Shown one piece after another: positions 49,053 through 59,016 of a stretch of DNA of 64,000 nt. The stretch is from Gammaproteobacteria bacterium (GTDB lineage: Bacteria > Pseudomonadota > Gammaproteobacteria > UBA6429 > Thiohalophilaceae). Every line of letters begins with the position of its first letter. The first letter of the stretch is position 1. The stretch spans positions 186,001 through 250,000 of the forward strand of contig JACQBC010000010.1 in the NCBI GenBank assembly GCA_016194635.1, in the 5' to 3' direction. A program made the translations under genes and the position numbers. The notes below the pieces were generated by a model, which was not told the origin of the DNA, ran no database searches, and saw nothing but the letters and a program-made list of their open reading frames with translations.

Positions 49053-50162
49053 TTAGCGATTGATGAGGATACGCAAGGTCCGGCGTAAGGGCTCGGCGGC
49101 GCCCCACAACAGCTGATCACCCACGGTAAACGCGGATAGGTACTCCTGACCCAGGGTGAGTTTACGCAACCGACCTACCGGGACGGTTAAGGTGCCAGTG
49201 ACCGCGGCCGGGGTAAGCGCTTTCATGGTGATTTCACGATCATTGGGGATGACTTTTACCCACGCGTTGGCTTGCGCCAGGATGGCATGGATTTCATCCA
49301 ACGGTACGTCCTGTTTCAGTTTGATGGTCAGTGCCTGGCTATGACAGCGCATCGCCCCCACCCGCACACACAAACCGTCAATGGGGATCACCTGGCGGGT
49401 TCCGAGAATTTTATTGGCTTCTACTTGGGCCTTCCATTCTTCGCGCGATTGTCCCGTTTCTAATTGCGAATCGATCCAGGGGATTAAACTGGCCGCCAAG
49501 GGGACCGGCCAGGCTGAAATTGGATACCGATCGCTGCGCAGGAAATCAGTGATGGTGCGATCAATTTCTAAAATAGCCGAAGCGGGATCATCGAGCAGGA
49601 CTTTTACTTCATGATTGATCGCGCCCATTTGTTGGATCAGTTCACGCATATTTTGCGCACCCGCACCCGAAGCAGCTTGATAGGTCATCGGTGTGATCCA
49701 TTCAATTAGATTTTTCTGGAATAACCCCCCCAGCGCCATCAGCATCAAGCTCACAGTGCAATTACCACCAACATAGGTTTTAATCCCGGTTTTAATCCCG
49801 TCCTGTATAACTCCCAGGTTAACCGGGTCAAGCACGATAATCGCCTCTTTTTCCATGCGGAGTGTCGAGGCGGCGTCGATCCAATACCCCTTCCAGCCAG
49901 CAGTGCGTAATTGCGGATAAATTTCCTTGGTATAGTCACCGCCTTGGCAGGTGAGGATGATGTCCATCTTCTTCAGCCCGGCGATATTCTTGGCATCTTT
50001 AAGCGCCGCCACCGCTTTGCCAATCGCCGGACCGGCTTGGCCGGGTTGGGAGGTGGTAAAAAATACCGGTTCAATCACATCAAAATCTTTTTCCTCGCGC
50101 ATGCGTTGCATCAGCACCGAGCCCACCATACCGCGCCAACCGATCAGTCCTACTTTCAGCAT
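49053..50162 (-). CDS. asd: Aspartate-semialdehyde dehydrogenase
   Basis: Reduces aspartyl phosphate with NADPH, on the way to lysine, threonine, methionine and diaminopimelate. The NADP site [14 protein letters not shown] opens the protein. The catalytic Cys is in [10 protein letters not shown] near 134, and the active-site His in [16 protein letters not shown] near 275. 369 residues, equal to the proteobacterial type (Escherichia coli 367). The intact motif contrasts with the neighbouring paralogue. Confidence 0.96.
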   Translation of the reverse strand: MLKVGLIGWRGMVGSVLMQRMREEKDFDVIEPVFFTTSQPGQAGPAIGKAVAALKDAKNIAGLKKMDIILTCQGGDYTKEIYPQLRTAGWKGYWIDAASTLRMEKEAIIVLDPVNLGVIQDGIKTGIKTYVGGNCTVSLMLMALGGLFQKNLIEWITPMTYQAASGAGAQNMRELIQQMGAINHEVKVLLDDPASAILEIDRTITDFLRSDRYPISAWPVPLAASLIPWIDSQLETGQSREEWKAQVEANKILGTRQVIPIDGLCVRVGAMRCHSQALTIKLKQDVPLDEIHAILAQANAWVKVIPNDREITMKALTPAAVTGTLTVPVGRLRKLTLGQEYLSAFTVGDQLLWGAAEPLRRTLRILINR

Positions 50163-50215
50163 AACCTTTCCTCTTCAAAAATAATTTAGGAATTTGTTCA
50201 AACCTGCTCAGTTAA

Positions 50216-50280
50216 CCCCCTCACCCCAACCCTCTCTCAGGGGAAGAGGAAGCCGCTGCTCTTTAGCGCGGGTGAGGGGG
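50216..50280. repeat. Intergenic palindrome, CCCTCACCC family
   Basis: CCCCCTCACCC (50216-50226) pairs perfectly with GGGTGAGGGGG (50270-50280). Inside, CCCTCTC and GGGGAAGAGG form a second partial stem. A short related copy is at 58952-59000. This type of element is common in proteobacterial intergenic regions. Confidence 0.75.
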
Positions 50281-50293
50281 AAATAGAGCAGAT

Positions 50294-51367
50294 CTACAAC
50301 GCGGCCACGATCGCATCTCCAATCGCGCAGGTGCCGACTTGCTTCATACCCGGTGTATAAATATCCGCGCTACGATAACCTTGGTCCAAGACGCTACGCA
50401 CCGCGCCTTCAATGCGATCCGCCAGCGGTGCCTGGGACAAGGAGTAACGCAACATCATGGCCACCGACAGAATGGTGGCAAGCGGATTGGCGATGCCCTT
50501 GCCGGCAATGTCGGGCGCCGAACCGTGGATCGGTTCGTACATCCCCTGACCCCGTTCATTGAGCGAGGCCGAGGGCAACATCCCGATGGAACCCGTCAAC
50601 ATCGAGGCTTCGTCCGACAGAATGTCGCCGAACATATTACCCGTCACGATCACATCGAATTGTTTGGGGGCACGCACCAATTGCATCGCGGCATTGTCGA
50701 CGTACATATGCGAGAGTTGTACCTCGGGATAATCTTTCGCAACCCGGGTAACCACCTCGCGCCATAGTTCAGTTGATTCCAATACGTTGGCCTTATCGAC
50801 GGAGCACACTTTTTTATTGCGTTGCCGCGCACTGTCAAACGCCACGCGGGCGATACGCTCGATCTCGCTCTCGCGGTACACCATGGTATTAAACCCTTCG
50901 CGCTCGCCACTGGGCAAGCGGCGGATGCCACGCGGTTGGCCAAAATAAATGTCGCCGGTGAGTTCGCGCACGATAAGAATATCCAAGCCCGCGACCACTT
51001 CGGGTTTTAATGTCGAGGCCGAGGCCAATTGCGGGTATAACAACGCCGGGCGCAGATTAGCGAACAATCCCAAGCCGGAACGTAACCCTAACAGACCTTT
51101 TTCCGGGCGCAGCGCAATCGGTAAACTCTCCCACTGCGGCCCGCCCACCGCGCCTAATAACACCGCGTCCGCCGCCTTGGCTTTAGCCAATACGGTTTCC
51201 GGCAAGGGCGATCCTTTTTGATCATAGGCCGTGCCGCCCACCACATCGTGTTGCAGGCTGACATCCAAACCGAACTTCCGCTGAAGGATCGTAATGACCT
51301 TAACCGCTTCAGCTACGATCTCTTGTCCAATGCCATCACCAGGAAGTACTAGAATTTTTTTTGTCAT
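50294..51367 (-). CDS. leuB: 3-isopropylmalate dehydrogenase
   Basis: Oxidative decarboxylation of 3-isopropylmalate in leucine synthesis. The isocitrate/isopropylmalate fold begins [15 protein letters not shown]. The substrate Args are in [14 protein letters not shown], the Tyr in [11 protein letters not shown], and the metal site in [16 protein letters not shown]. 357 residues. The start is preceded by AACGAGAAACGAAAAGTGAC with weak Shine-Dalgarno content. leuD is 95 bp upstream. Confidence 0.96.
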   Translation of the reverse strand: MTKKILVLPGDGIGQEIVAEAVKVITILQRKFGLDVSLQHDVVGGTAYDQKGSPLPETVLAKAKAADAVLLGAVGGPQWESLPIALRPEKGLLGLRSGLGLFANLRPALLYPQLASASTLKPEVVAGLDILIVRELTGDIYFGQPRGIRRLPSGEREGFNTMVYRESEIERIARVAFDSARQRNKKVCSVDKANVLESTELWREVVTRVAKDYPEVQLSHMYVDNAAMQLVRAPKQFDVIVTGNMFGDILSDEASMLTGSIGMLPSASLNERGQGMYEPIHGSAPDIAGKGIANPLATILSVAMMLRYSLSQAPLADRIEGAVRSVLDQGYRSADIYTPGMKQVGTCAIGDAIVAAL

Positions 51368-51462
51368 GTCACTTTTCGTTCTCGTTTATTTTGCAAACCT
51401 CAGGCGTCGGGCTGCAGTAGCCCTAACGGCTATAAACCCGACCTACAAATTCCCTTTTCTCC

Positions 51463-52101
51463 CTAACTGAATAACCACGGTGCTTCCTGTTTACGCTTAC
51501 TCTCATAGGCACGAATGGCCTCGACATGCTGCAAGGTTAAGCCAATATCATCCAAGCCGTTCAATAAACACTGCTTGCGAAACGCATCCAGCTCAAAACT
51601 GATTTTCTGTCCCGAGGGTGTCACCACGGTTTGCGCGGCCAGATCGATATTTAACGGATATCCTGGCGTTACCTGAACCTCTCGAAACAACTGCTCCAGC
51701 GTTTTAGTATCGACGACAATCGGCAATATCCCATTCTTAAAACAGTTATTATAAAAAATATCGGCATAACTGGGCGCAAGCATCGCGCGGATCCCATAAT
51801 CCAAGAGGGCCCAGGGGGCGTGTTCGCGTGAGGAACCACAGCCGAAATTCTCACGCGCCAACAAGATCTGTGCGCCTTTGTAACGGGCTTGATTTAACAC
51901 AAAATCGGGGTTGATCGGGCGTTTGCTGTTGTCCATGCCAGGTTCACCGTGATCAAGATAACGCCATTCGTCGAACAGGTTGGGGCCAAACCCCGTGCGT
52001 TTGATCGATTTTAGGAATTGTTTGGGGATGATCGCATCGGTATCAACGTTGGCGCGATCCAAAGGTACGACGAGACCGGTTAATGTTGTGAATTTTTGCA
52101 T
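51463..52101 (-). CDS. leuD: 3-isopropylmalate dehydratase small subunit
   Basis: Swivel domain of isopropylmalate isomerase, pairs with LeuC. The start at 52101 ([30 protein letters not shown]) is the family N-terminus; an open extension to 52239 overlaps leuC in another frame and is rejected. [16 protein letters not shown] near 79 is the active-site loop. 212 residues. It is 16 bp after leuC. Confidence 0.95.
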   Translation of the reverse strand: MQKFTTLTGLVVPLDRANVDTDAIIPKQFLKSIKRTGFGPNLFDEWRYLDHGEPGMDNSKRPINPDFVLNQARYKGAQILLARENFGCGSSREHAPWALLDYGIRAMLAPSYADIFYNNCFKNGILPIVVDTKTLEQLFREVQVTPGYPLNIDLAAQTVVTPSGQKISFELDAFRKQCLLNGLDDIGLTLQHVEAIRAYESKRKQEAPWLFS

Positions 52102-52117
52102 GTGCGTTGTCTCTGGT

Positions 52118-53533
52118 TCATGGGAGAGGGGACGTGGCAAGTTCACGTACATCGACAAAGCGACCAAACACCGCCGCCGCAGCGGCCATGGCGGGGCTGA
52201 CGAGATGGGTACGACCACCCTGGCCTTGGCGGCCTTCAAAATTGCGGTTCGAGGTGGAGGCGCAGCGTTCGCCGGGCTCTAATCGATCCGCATTCATCGC
52301 CAGACACATCGAGCAGCCCGGTTCACGCCATTCAAACCCGGCGGCGCGAAAAATTTTATCCAAGCCTTCGCGTTCGGCCTGTTGTTTGACGAGACCGGAC
52401 CCCGGCACTACCATCGCCAGCTTAATGTTCTTGGCGACCTTACGACCCTGTACAATCACCGCGGCGGCGCGCAAATCTTCAATCCGCGCATTGGTGCAGG
52501 AACCAATAAATATTTTATCCAAGGCAACTGACGTAATAGGGATATTGGGTGCTAATCCCATGTACCGTAATGCCGCCTTAGCCCCCTCGCGTTTAACCTG
52601 ATCGCTGAATGTGGCCGGATCGGGAATGTTGGCATCGATGTCGATCACCATCTCCGGCGAGGTGCCCCAGGTAACTTGCGGTTTAAGATCAGCGGCGTTT
52701 AAGCTCACCACGTTATCAAACGTGGCCTGCGCATCGCTCGTCAACCCGTGCCAGGAGTGCAGCGCGCGATCCCATAACTCACCACGGGGTGCAAACGGAC
52801 GTCCCCTAATATAGTCGATGGTTTTAGCGTCCACCGCCACCATGCCCGCGCGCGCACCGGCTTCGATCGCCATGTTGCACAACGTCATGCGGCCTTCCAT
52901 CGACAGGGCGCGAATCGCCTCGCCGCCAAATTCAATCGCATACCCGCTGCCGCCCGCGGTTCCAATTTTGCCAATGATGGCGAGGATGATGTCCTTGGCC
53001 GTAACACCGTTGCCCGCCTTGCCATCAACCTGTACCAACATCGATTTGGCTTTCTTCAGAATTAAACATTGCGTGGCCAGCGCATGTTCAACTTCCGAGG
53101 TACCGATGCCAAACGCTAAAGCCCCAAATGCGCCGTGGGTGGAGGTGTGCGAGTCGCCACACACCACGGTCATACCCGGCAAGGTAGCCCCCTGCTCCGG
53201 GCCAATGACATGCACGATACCTTGGCGAACATCCAGCATCTTGAATTCCGTAATGCCGAATTCCGCGCAATTTTGATCAAGGGTGTCCACTTGCAAGCGT
53301 GAAATTGGATCCACAATGCCCTGAGTGCGTTGTGTGGTGGGGACATTGTGGTCGGGCGTAGCCAGGTTGGCGCTCACGCGCCAGGGCTTACGCCCTGCCA
53401 GGCGCAAACCGTCAAACGCCTGCGGGGAAGTCACTTCATGGACTAAATGCCGATCGATATAAATGAGGGAGGTGCCATCGCCGTTATCGCGCACCACATG
53501 GCTGTTCCAAAGTTTATCGTAGAGTGTCTGCAT
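52118..53533 (-). CDS. leuC: 3-isopropylmalate dehydratase large subunit
   Basis: Aconitase-family enzyme that isomerises 2- to 3-isopropylmalate with a [4Fe-4S] cluster. Cluster Cys residues are in [13 protein letters not shown] and [23 protein letters not shown] and [27 protein letters not shown] are signature blocks. The start at 53533 ([14 protein letters not shown]) is preferred over an upstream ATG. 471 residues. It is divergent from a LysR gene, with 74 bp between starts. leuA is not in the window. Confidence 0.96.
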   Translation of the reverse strand: MQTLYDKLWNSHVVRDNGDGTSLIYIDRHLVHEVTSPQAFDGLRLAGRKPWRVSANLATPDHNVPTTQRTQGIVDPISRLQVDTLDQNCAEFGITEFKMLDVRQGIVHVIGPEQGATLPGMTVVCGDSHTSTHGAFGALAFGIGTSEVEHALATQCLILKKAKSMLVQVDGKAGNGVTAKDIILAIIGKIGTAGGSGYAIEFGGEAIRALSMEGRMTLCNMAIEAGARAGMVAVDAKTIDYIRGRPFAPRGELWDRALHSWHGLTSDAQATFDNVVSLNAADLKPQVTWGTSPEMVIDIDANIPDPATFSDQVKREGAKAALRYMGLAPNIPITSVALDKIFIGSCTNARIEDLRAAAVIVQGRKVAKNIKLAMVVPGSGLVKQQAEREGLDKIFRAAGFEWREPGCSMCLAMNADRLEPGERCASTSNRNFEGRQGQGGRTHLVSPAMAAAAAVFGRFVDVRELATSPLP

Positions 53534-53590
53534 AAGGTAAAAATATCGCATTTTTTCGGATAAAACAAATTCATATTTTTCATGATCTGC

Positions 53591-53605
53591 ATTACTATAA
53601 GTAAT
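53591..53605. promoter_or_regulatory. LysR-type operator candidate in the leuC / regulator gap
   Basis: ATTACT-ATA-AGTAAT is a perfect inverted repeat with the T-N11-A pattern of LysR-type sites. It ends 2 bp before the regulator's ATG and lies 58 bp from the leuC start, so it could serve autorepression and leuC control. Confidence 0.5.
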
Positions 53606-53607
53606 AC

Positions 53608-54486
53608 ATGGATATCGCCAGTTTACACGCCTTTATCACCGTTGCCGATACCGGCTCGTTTTCGCTTGCTTCGACTAAGTTATACCTCACCCAACCCGCC
53701 ATCAGCAAACGTATCGCCTTGTTGGAATCCGAATTGGACACACGCCTGTTCGACCGCATCGGCCGGCAAATTTCCTTAACCGAGGCGGGGCAGGCGCTGC
53801 TGCCGCGTGCCCGACGCATCTTGCAAGAGATCGAAGACAGCCGCCGTGCCTTGCAAAACCTGTCGGGCAAAACCGCAGGATTATTGCGTATCGGTACCAG
53901 CCATCACATCGGATTACATCGCCTGCCACCGGTATTACGCAACTACAGCAAACACTTCCCCGATGTCGAACTCGATATTCAGTTCATGGATTCCGAACAA
54001 GCCTGTCGCGCGGTTGAACGCGGTGATCTGGAAACAGGCATTGTAACCTTGCCCTTAAAACACAACCCCAGCTTGCGCGCACAGATCATCTGGCCCGATC
54101 CCTTGTCTATTGTGATTGGCAAAACCCATCCTTTAATCCACCAACCTAAAATTGGATTTCCCCAACTCGTGGAGCACAAAGCCATTCTGCCCGCCCACGG
54201 TACTTTCACCCGTGAGGTGATTGAACAAACCTTTAATAAACATCAATTGCAGGTAAAAATTGGTTTAGTGACGAATTATTTGGAAACGATCAAAATGATG
54301 GTCAGCGTGGGGCTGGGATGGAGTGTGCTACCGAATTCGATGCTGAGTAAAGATATTAAGGCCGTGCAGTTACGCGGCTTGCACATGCAGCGTGATTTGG
54401 GCATTGTCTGGCACGGCGGGCGAACGCTGTCGAATGCAGCGCTGCAGATGCAGGCGTTATTGCGCAATGAAATACATCGAGGTTAG
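53608..54486 (+). CDS. LysR-family transcriptional regulator, divergent from leuC
   Basis: 292 residues. The winged helix-turn-helix is at about 1-60 ([37 protein letters not shown]), followed by a linker helix and a two-lobe effector domain (about 90-292). It is transcribed away from leuCDB across 74 bp, so it is the likely regulator of the leucine genes, with a pathway intermediate as possible ligand. Its stop codon overlaps the convergent toxin stop by 3 bp. Confidence 0.92.
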   Translation: MDIASLHAFITVADTGSFSLASTKLYLTQPAISKRIALLESELDTRLFDRIGRQISLTEAGQALLPRARRILQEIEDSRRALQNLSGKTAGLLRIGTSHHIGLHRLPPVLRNYSKHFPDVELDIQFMDSEQACRAVERGDLETGIVTLPLKHNPSLRAQIIWPDPLSIVIGKTHPLIHQPKIGFPQLVEHKAILPAHGTFTREVIEQTFNKHQLQVKIGLVTNYLETIKMMVSVGLGWSVLPNSMLSKDIKAVQLRGLHMQRDLGIVWHGGRTLSNAALQMQALLRNEIHRG

Positions 54487-54761
54487 CGCGATTCGCGGTT
54501 ATGCCACAGCCGCAGCGCATAAATAACGGAATCTTGTATCTGGTAGCGGAGTTCGTACTGCCCAACGAGAATCCGACGCACCTCGCGCGGTTCAAATTCT
54601 TCAAGCTTCTCGCCGATGCGAGGATTCGTCCGTAGTTTGGTTGGTGCCGCAGCGAGTGATTGCACGGTGTGTGCGGCGGCCGATCGATTCACTGCAGCCA
54701 AAAATTCATACAGACGCGCCAGATCGGATAGCGCCTTGCTTGTCCATTGCAGTGTTATCAA
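54483..54761 (-). CDS. ParE/RelE-type toxin with TTG start
   Basis: 92 residues from a TTG that overlaps the antitoxin stop codon (TTGA). LITLQWTSKALSDLARLYEFLA is the ParE N-terminal helix pair, and the C-terminal [34 protein letters not shown] is the typical beta-sheet end with Arg and Tyr residues. ParE toxins act on DNA gyrase and RelE toxins on mRNA; which applies here is unclear. An open extension upstream lies inside the antitoxin and is not part of the protein. Confidence 0.83.
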   Translation of the reverse strand: MITLQWTSKALSDLARLYEFLAAVNRSAAAHTVQSLAAAPTKLRTNPRIGEKLEEFEPREVRRILVGQYELRYQIQDSVIYALRLWHNRESR

Positions 54762-55018
54762 CGCGGCGTAGGCAACGGCTGGTCGGTGCTTAAGCTGTCT
54801 GCCCATGCTTGTACCGCTTGATGGTCGATGACCTGGCCAGCATCCACCTCGGCCAACGCCTCGCGTGTCATGCGACTGCGTTCTTCTTCTTGATCGATCC
54901 AGGCGGATAAGGCCTGTTTCATGATCCAACCACGTGAGCGTTCTAATCGTGTAGCCATTTGATCGACTTTCTGCGCGAGCAACAACGGAACGTGTACCGT
55001 CAGGACTTTAGTGCTCAT
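54758..55018 (-). CDS. Ribbon-helix-helix antitoxin
   Basis: 86 residues. STKVLTVHVPLLLAQKVDQMATRLERSRGWIMKQALSAWI is a ribbon-helix-helix DNA-binding domain, followed by an acidic tail that would bind the toxin. The start at 55018 has GAGGTGGG directly upstream. It precedes and overlaps the ParE-type toxin gene by 4 bp. The palindrome upstream is a likely autorepression site. Confidence 0.85.
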   Translation of the reverse strand: MSTKVLTVHVPLLLAQKVDQMATRLERSRGWIMKQALSAWIDQEEERSRMTREALAEVDAGQVIDHQAVQAWADSLSTDQPLPTPR

Positions 55019-55049
55019 CACCCACCTCTGCATTTTAAAAATCAATCTG

Positions 55050-55062
55050 AATCATAGTGATT
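55050..55062. promoter_or_regulatory. Palindromic operator candidate of the toxin-antitoxin pair
   Basis: AATCA-TAG-TGATT is a perfect inverted repeat 32 bp before the antitoxin start. A further ATGATT half-site follows within 11 bp. Antitoxins of this class usually bind such repeats to repress their own operon. Confidence 0.5.
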
Positions 55063-55240
55063 AATAATGATTAAATCAACCCCGCAGATCAATCGGACAG
55101 TGTAAAACATGGAACTCTACGCACGTAAAAATACACTAGAAAAATTTCCCACGGGTGTAGAATGCTGCAGGTCTACGGCTAAGCCAAACAGCATTGCCTC
55201 GCATCCGTCGTCACATAGAATTCATACACAAAAACTTCAC

Positions 55241-57385
55241 ATGCAAAAATTTTTCGCCACCTGTCCTAAGGGTCTAGAAGAACTGCTCGCGCAAGAACTC
55301 GCCACCCTGGGCGCGGGCAACATCAAACTCACCCGCGCCGGTGTGAATTTTGAGGGTCTGTTGGTCATGGCCTATCGGGTGTGTTTATGGTCACGCCTGG
55401 CCAGTCGTGTATTGCTGCCTTTACACAACTTTGAGGTTCTCAGCGCCAAAGACCTCTACGACCAAACCCGCAGCCTGCCGTGGGATCAACACCTAACCGC
55501 GTATGGCACCTTGGCGGTGGATTTTGCTGGGACCAATAGCGCCATCACGCACAGTAATTTTGGTGGGTTAAAAGTGAAGGACGCGATCGTTGATCAACTG
55601 CGCGAACGTCATGCCGAACGCCCCAGTATCGACACCGTGCGACCCGATCTGCGTATCAATGTGTATCTGCACCACGATATCGCTACGCTCAGCCTCGACT
55701 TATCCGGCGAGAGTCTGCATCGTCGCGGCTACCGGATGGACCCCGTGGCCGCGCCCTTAAAAGAAAATCTCGCCAGCGCCCTGTTGGTTCGCGCCGACTG
55801 GCCCAACATCGCCGCCCACGGTGGCAGCTTTGTTGATCTGATGTGTGGCTCGGGCACCATCACGCTTGAAGCCGCGTTGATCGCCGCGGATATTGCGCCC
55901 GGCTTGGAACGCGAACATTTTGGTTTTTTACGCTGGCTGCAGCATGATCGCGATAGCTGGCAAGCGCTGGTCATAGAGGCGCAACAACGCCGCGCTGCTG
56001 GACTCGAACGTCTGCCACGGATTGTCGGTTACGACCAGGATAAAACCGCGGTACGCAGTGCGCATAATAATGCCAAGCGCCTAGGTCTGGAAAACCACCT
56101 CCAGTTTATCCACCGTGACCTTGTCGATACACGTGGCGAAGACTCGCCCGCCGGGCTGGTAATGGTCAACCCACCCTATGGTCAACGCATGGGAGAGCAA
56201 GAAACTTTACCCGAGTTGTATCGGACCCTCGGCCAGCAATTCAAACAGCATTTTCCCAATTGGCGCGCGGCGATTTTTACCGGTAATCCCGATATGGGAC
56301 GGCATGTCGGCCTGCGGCCACAGCGCAAACACGCCCTGTATAACGGCACGATCGAATGCAAATTATTCCATTACATCGTCAGTGAAGCCCACTACGCAAT
56401 CGACAACCCCAAGCCGCGCGCGCCCAAGACCTTTAGCGCCAGTGCAGAGATGTTTGCCAATCGCCTGCGCAAAGATATTAAAAAATATAGCGCCTGGGCG
56501 CAACGTAACAACATCTATTGTTACCGTCTCTACGACGCCGACATGCCGGAATATAATCTGGCCATCGATCTTTATCACAGCGATCGCCTCTATGTACATT
56601 TGCAGGAATATGAAGCCCCTAAAACCATCGACCCTGAAAAAGCCCATCAACGCTTGGCCGAGGCGGTGGCGATGACGGCGGAGGTGTTGCAAGTCCCCAC
56701 CGCGCAACTCTTCCTAAAACAACGCCGTCAACAAAAAGCCGGCGCGCAATACGAAAAACTGGCACAGCGCGCTGAGTTTCACCAAGTGGCCGAGGGCCCC
56801 GGAAAATTCCTGGTGAATTTTATGGACTACTTGGATACCGGCTTGTTTCTCGATCACCGCTTAACCCGGCAACTGATTTTTGATCGCGCTAACGCTAAAC
56901 ATTTCCTGAATTTATTTGCTTACACCGGCAGCGCCAGTGTCTACGCCGCCCTAGCGGGGGCGAAATCGACCACCACGGTGGATATGTCCAACACCTATTT
57001 AGAATGGGCACAACGCAATATGACACTCAATGGGTTTCAAGGCAGGCCGCACGAGTTTATCCAGACCGACGTCACCCGTTGGTTGGGTGACAATACCTTC
57101 CGCCGTTATGATGTGATCTTTATCGATCCGCCGACCTTTTCGCGTTCCAAGCGAATGCAAACCACGCTCGACATCCAACGCGATCATGTGGCCCTGTTAA
57201 CGGATGTCATAAAAATGCTCGCGCCTGACGGCATAGTAATCTTCTCGACGAATTTACGTAAATTTAAACTCGATGCCGAGGGCCTGCCCGGGGTTACAAT
57301 AAAAGATATCAGCGCCGAGACCCTCCCCGAGGATTTTGAACGTAATCCTAAGATTCATCAGTGTTTTATACTCAAACGCGATTGA
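55241..57385 (+). CDS. rlmL: 23S rRNA m2G2445 / m7G2069 methyltransferase RlmKL
   Basis: Fused enzyme that methylates two guanines of 23S rRNA. The start at 55241 (MQKFFATCPKGLEELL) is the family N-terminus; an open extension of 44 codons is rejected. A THUMP domain (about 45-155) is followed by the RlmL methyltransferase with FVDLMCGSGTITLEAA near 197 and NPPYGQRMG near 308, then the RlmK domain with NLFAYTGSASVYAALAGA near 553 and DPPTFSRSKRM near 628. 714 residues (702 in Escherichia coli). Confidence 0.95.
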   Translation: MQKFFATCPKGLEELLAQELATLGAGNIKLTRAGVNFEGLLVMAYRVCLWSRLASRVLLPLHNFEVLSAKDLYDQTRSLPWDQHLTAYGTLAVDFAGTNSAITHSNFGGLKVKDAIVDQLRERHAERPSIDTVRPDLRINVYLHHDIATLSLDLSGESLHRRGYRMDPVAAPLKENLASALLVRADWPNIAAHGGSFVDLMCGSGTITLEAALIAADIAPGLEREHFGFLRWLQHDRDSWQALVIEAQQRRAAGLERLPRIVGYDQDKTAVRSAHNNAKRLGLENHLQFIHRDLVDTRGEDSPAGLVMVNPPYGQRMGEQETLPELYRTLGQQFKQHFPNWRAAIFTGNPDMGRHVGLRPQRKHALYNGTIECKLFHYIVSEAHYAIDNPKPRAPKTFSASAEMFANRLRKDIKKYSAWAQRNNIYCYRLYDADMPEYNLAIDLYHSDRLYVHLQEYEAPKTIDPEKAHQRLAEAVAMTAEVLQVPTAQLFLKQRRQQKAGAQYEKLAQRAEFHQVAEGPGKFLVNFMDYLDTGLFLDHRLTRQLIFDRANAKHFLNLFAYTGSASVYAALAGAKSTTTVDMSNTYLEWAQRNMTLNGFQGRPHEFIQTDVTRWLGDNTFRRYDVIFIDPPTFSRSKRMQTTLDIQRDHVALLTDVIKMLAPDGIVIFSTNLRKFKLDAEGLPGVTIKDISAETLPEDFERNPKIHQCFILKRD

Positions 57386-57442
57386 AGTAATTAAACACTG
57401 CAAACATTGCCACTGCAACGCCGCGGTGGTAGGATTGTTTGA

Positions 57443-58081
57443 ATGAACCTACACACCCAACAAAAATTAGGCGCAATCGCGCTTATTCTCGGCTCGGTAT
57501 TACTGACCGCCTATGCCATCGCCATCCCCCTGTTACTTCCGATCCAAAACAACCCGCATGATTTTATACTACGTATCACCAGTGCCCACTGGATCTGGAT
57601 ATCCAGCCTAGCCTTGCTGGGTATTTTGTTTACGATCTTTGGTTATACCGCCGTCTATTCACGGATGCGCCGCCAGGCAGGACTGCTGGGATTCATGGGC
57701 TATATCTTCGTCATGCTCGCCTATATATTACAAGCGAGTAAAGTCACGTGGGAGATTTTCTTATTCCCGATCATTGCCAATAATCCCGCGTCGGTGTTTT
57801 TATTTAGTGATAGCGTGATAAGGAACAATCCCTTGTTCATGACGTTTAGAACCCTGGCAGAAATAAGTATATTTCTAGGAATTATTTTGTTTTGCGCGGC
57901 CTTGTATCGCGCAGCGGAATTCCCAAAAAGCGCCGCGTTGTTGATCTTTATCGGGGCCTTGGTCTATGCGATCGGACCGTTCTTCTCCATTATTATTGGA
58001 ATCGCTGGCATTATCACCCTCTCACTAGGATCTACCCTCTTAGGTCGCAGCTTATGGCAATCCCAAACAGATGCGGGTTGA
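57443..58081 (+). CDS. Polytopic membrane protein, unknown function
   Basis: 212 residues with five to six hydrophobic segments (about 8-33, 50-70, 82-102, 138-160, 166-182 and 184-205). There is one short basic loop (YSRMRRQAG). I recognise no motif. It stands alone downstream of rlmL and is convergent with the alpha/beta hydrolase gene 32 bp away. Confidence 0.75.
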   Translation: MNLHTQQKLGAIALILGSVLLTAYAIAIPLLLPIQNNPHDFILRITSAHWIWISSLALLGILFTIFGYTAVYSRMRRQAGLLGFMGYIFVMLAYILQASKVTWEIFLFPIIANNPASVFLFSDSVIRNNPLFMTFRTLAEISIFLGIILFCAALYRAAEFPKSAALLIFIGALVYAIGPFFSIIIGIAGIITLSLGSTLLGRSLWQSQTDAG

Positions 58082-58113
58082 AATCGAATCAACCCATCGT
58101 GGGCAATATGCAG

Positions 58114-58920
58114 TTATTCGCCCATGCCGATAAAGTTATTGATAATGCTGTAAGTGGCGGTCTTTTCAAGAATTGACTGATGATTAGCCTGGGGAATAAT
58201 TTCTAATCTAATCTTCTGGTTACTTCTCTCAATGAGATGCTTAGTGCGCGCCAACGGAATAACTTCGTCATCCGATGCGGCGATAATTAATATCGGATTG
58301 TTCACCTGACGAATAAACTTGATATTGTCAAAGGTATTACGTAGCAGTAACTTTATTGGAAAAAAATAACGCAGCAGCTTCGGGACAAGACAATAAATGC
58401 GGTCGAAAGGCGTGATCGCGACAAGTGCCTTGGCCTTGCGTTGTGAATTGGCATAAATAGCCACTGCCGCACCTAAACTACGCCCCATGAGAATTAAATT
58501 GTCCGGGTTTATTTCAAAATGCGAAGTGATATAATCGTACACGGCCAGACAGTCGGAATAAAACCCCTGCTGGGATGGGCTTCCAGAGCTCTCACCATAC
58601 CCACGCAGGTTAATGAAAAAAACGTTTTTAACCGCATAATCCTGCCCCATTTCCAGACTATAAACCGCATCCTCCGCGTTACCGCCAAAATACAGAATCG
58701 AATCATCCTTCTTACTGGTAACGTTGGTAATCCTCCACGCTTGTAATTTTACATTATTATTGTGAATGAAAAACTCACTGTGTTTCCAATGATAGTATAG
58801 CAAGGTGTTGCGTGGCGGCGGGAAAAAGATTAATCGTTTTTGAACCAAAAATATCCCGACGCCTAGACTTAGGTACACAATCCAAAAAAAATACAGCACA
58901 ATTAACACTCCCAAAGTCAA
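58114..58920 (-). CDS. Membrane-anchored alpha/beta hydrolase
   Basis: 268 residues with an N-terminal membrane helix (about 4-25) followed by a serine-hydrolase domain. The nucleophile elbow is GRSLG with Ser148. The acid is probably in AASDDEVIPL near 215 and the His in ANHQSIL near 247. RGYGESSGSPSQQG near 107 is the oxyanion region of the BEM46/FrsA-like group. Substrate unknown. Lower GC than its neighbours is visible, especially at the N-terminus. Confidence 0.85.
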   Translation of the reverse strand: MTLGVLIVLYFFWIVYLSLGVGIFLVQKRLIFFPPPRNTLLYYHWKHSEFFIHNNNVKLQAWRITNVTSKKDDSILYFGGNAEDAVYSLEMGQDYAVKNVFFINLRGYGESSGSPSQQGFYSDCLAVYDYITSHFEINPDNLILMGRSLGAAVAIYANSQRKAKALVAITPFDRIYCLVPKLLRYFFPIKLLLRNTFDNIKFIRQVNNPILIIAASDDEVIPLARTKHLIERSNQKIRLEIIPQANHQSILEKTATYSIINNFIGMGE

Positions 58921-58951
58921 TTCTAATTAACTATCTTGAAGAAGTAACCGC

Positions 58952-59000
58952 GCCCTCTCATCCCTACCTTCTGCCTCGGGGAGAAGGCGCTGCAGGGTGT
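58952..59000. repeat. Short intergenic hairpin, relative of 50216-50280
   Basis: CCTTCT (58967-58972) pairs with AGAAGG (58982-58987), with outer CCCT/AGGG. The order CCCTCTCATCCCTACCTTCT and then GGGGAGAAGG resembles the element at 50216-50280. There is no T-run. Confidence 0.5.
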
Positions 59001-59016
59001 TCGCAAAGGGGCAACA

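Noticed and set aside
47966-50162. Tandem duplicate asd genes
   Set aside because: The two proteins are too different for a recent duplication and only one has the catalytic Cys; the other is the usual usg-type neighbour.
54762-54929. N-terminal extension of the ParE-type toxin to 148 residues
   Set aside because: The extra 56 codons lie wholly inside the antitoxin gene in another frame and do not resemble a toxin; the TTG at 54761 fits the family start.
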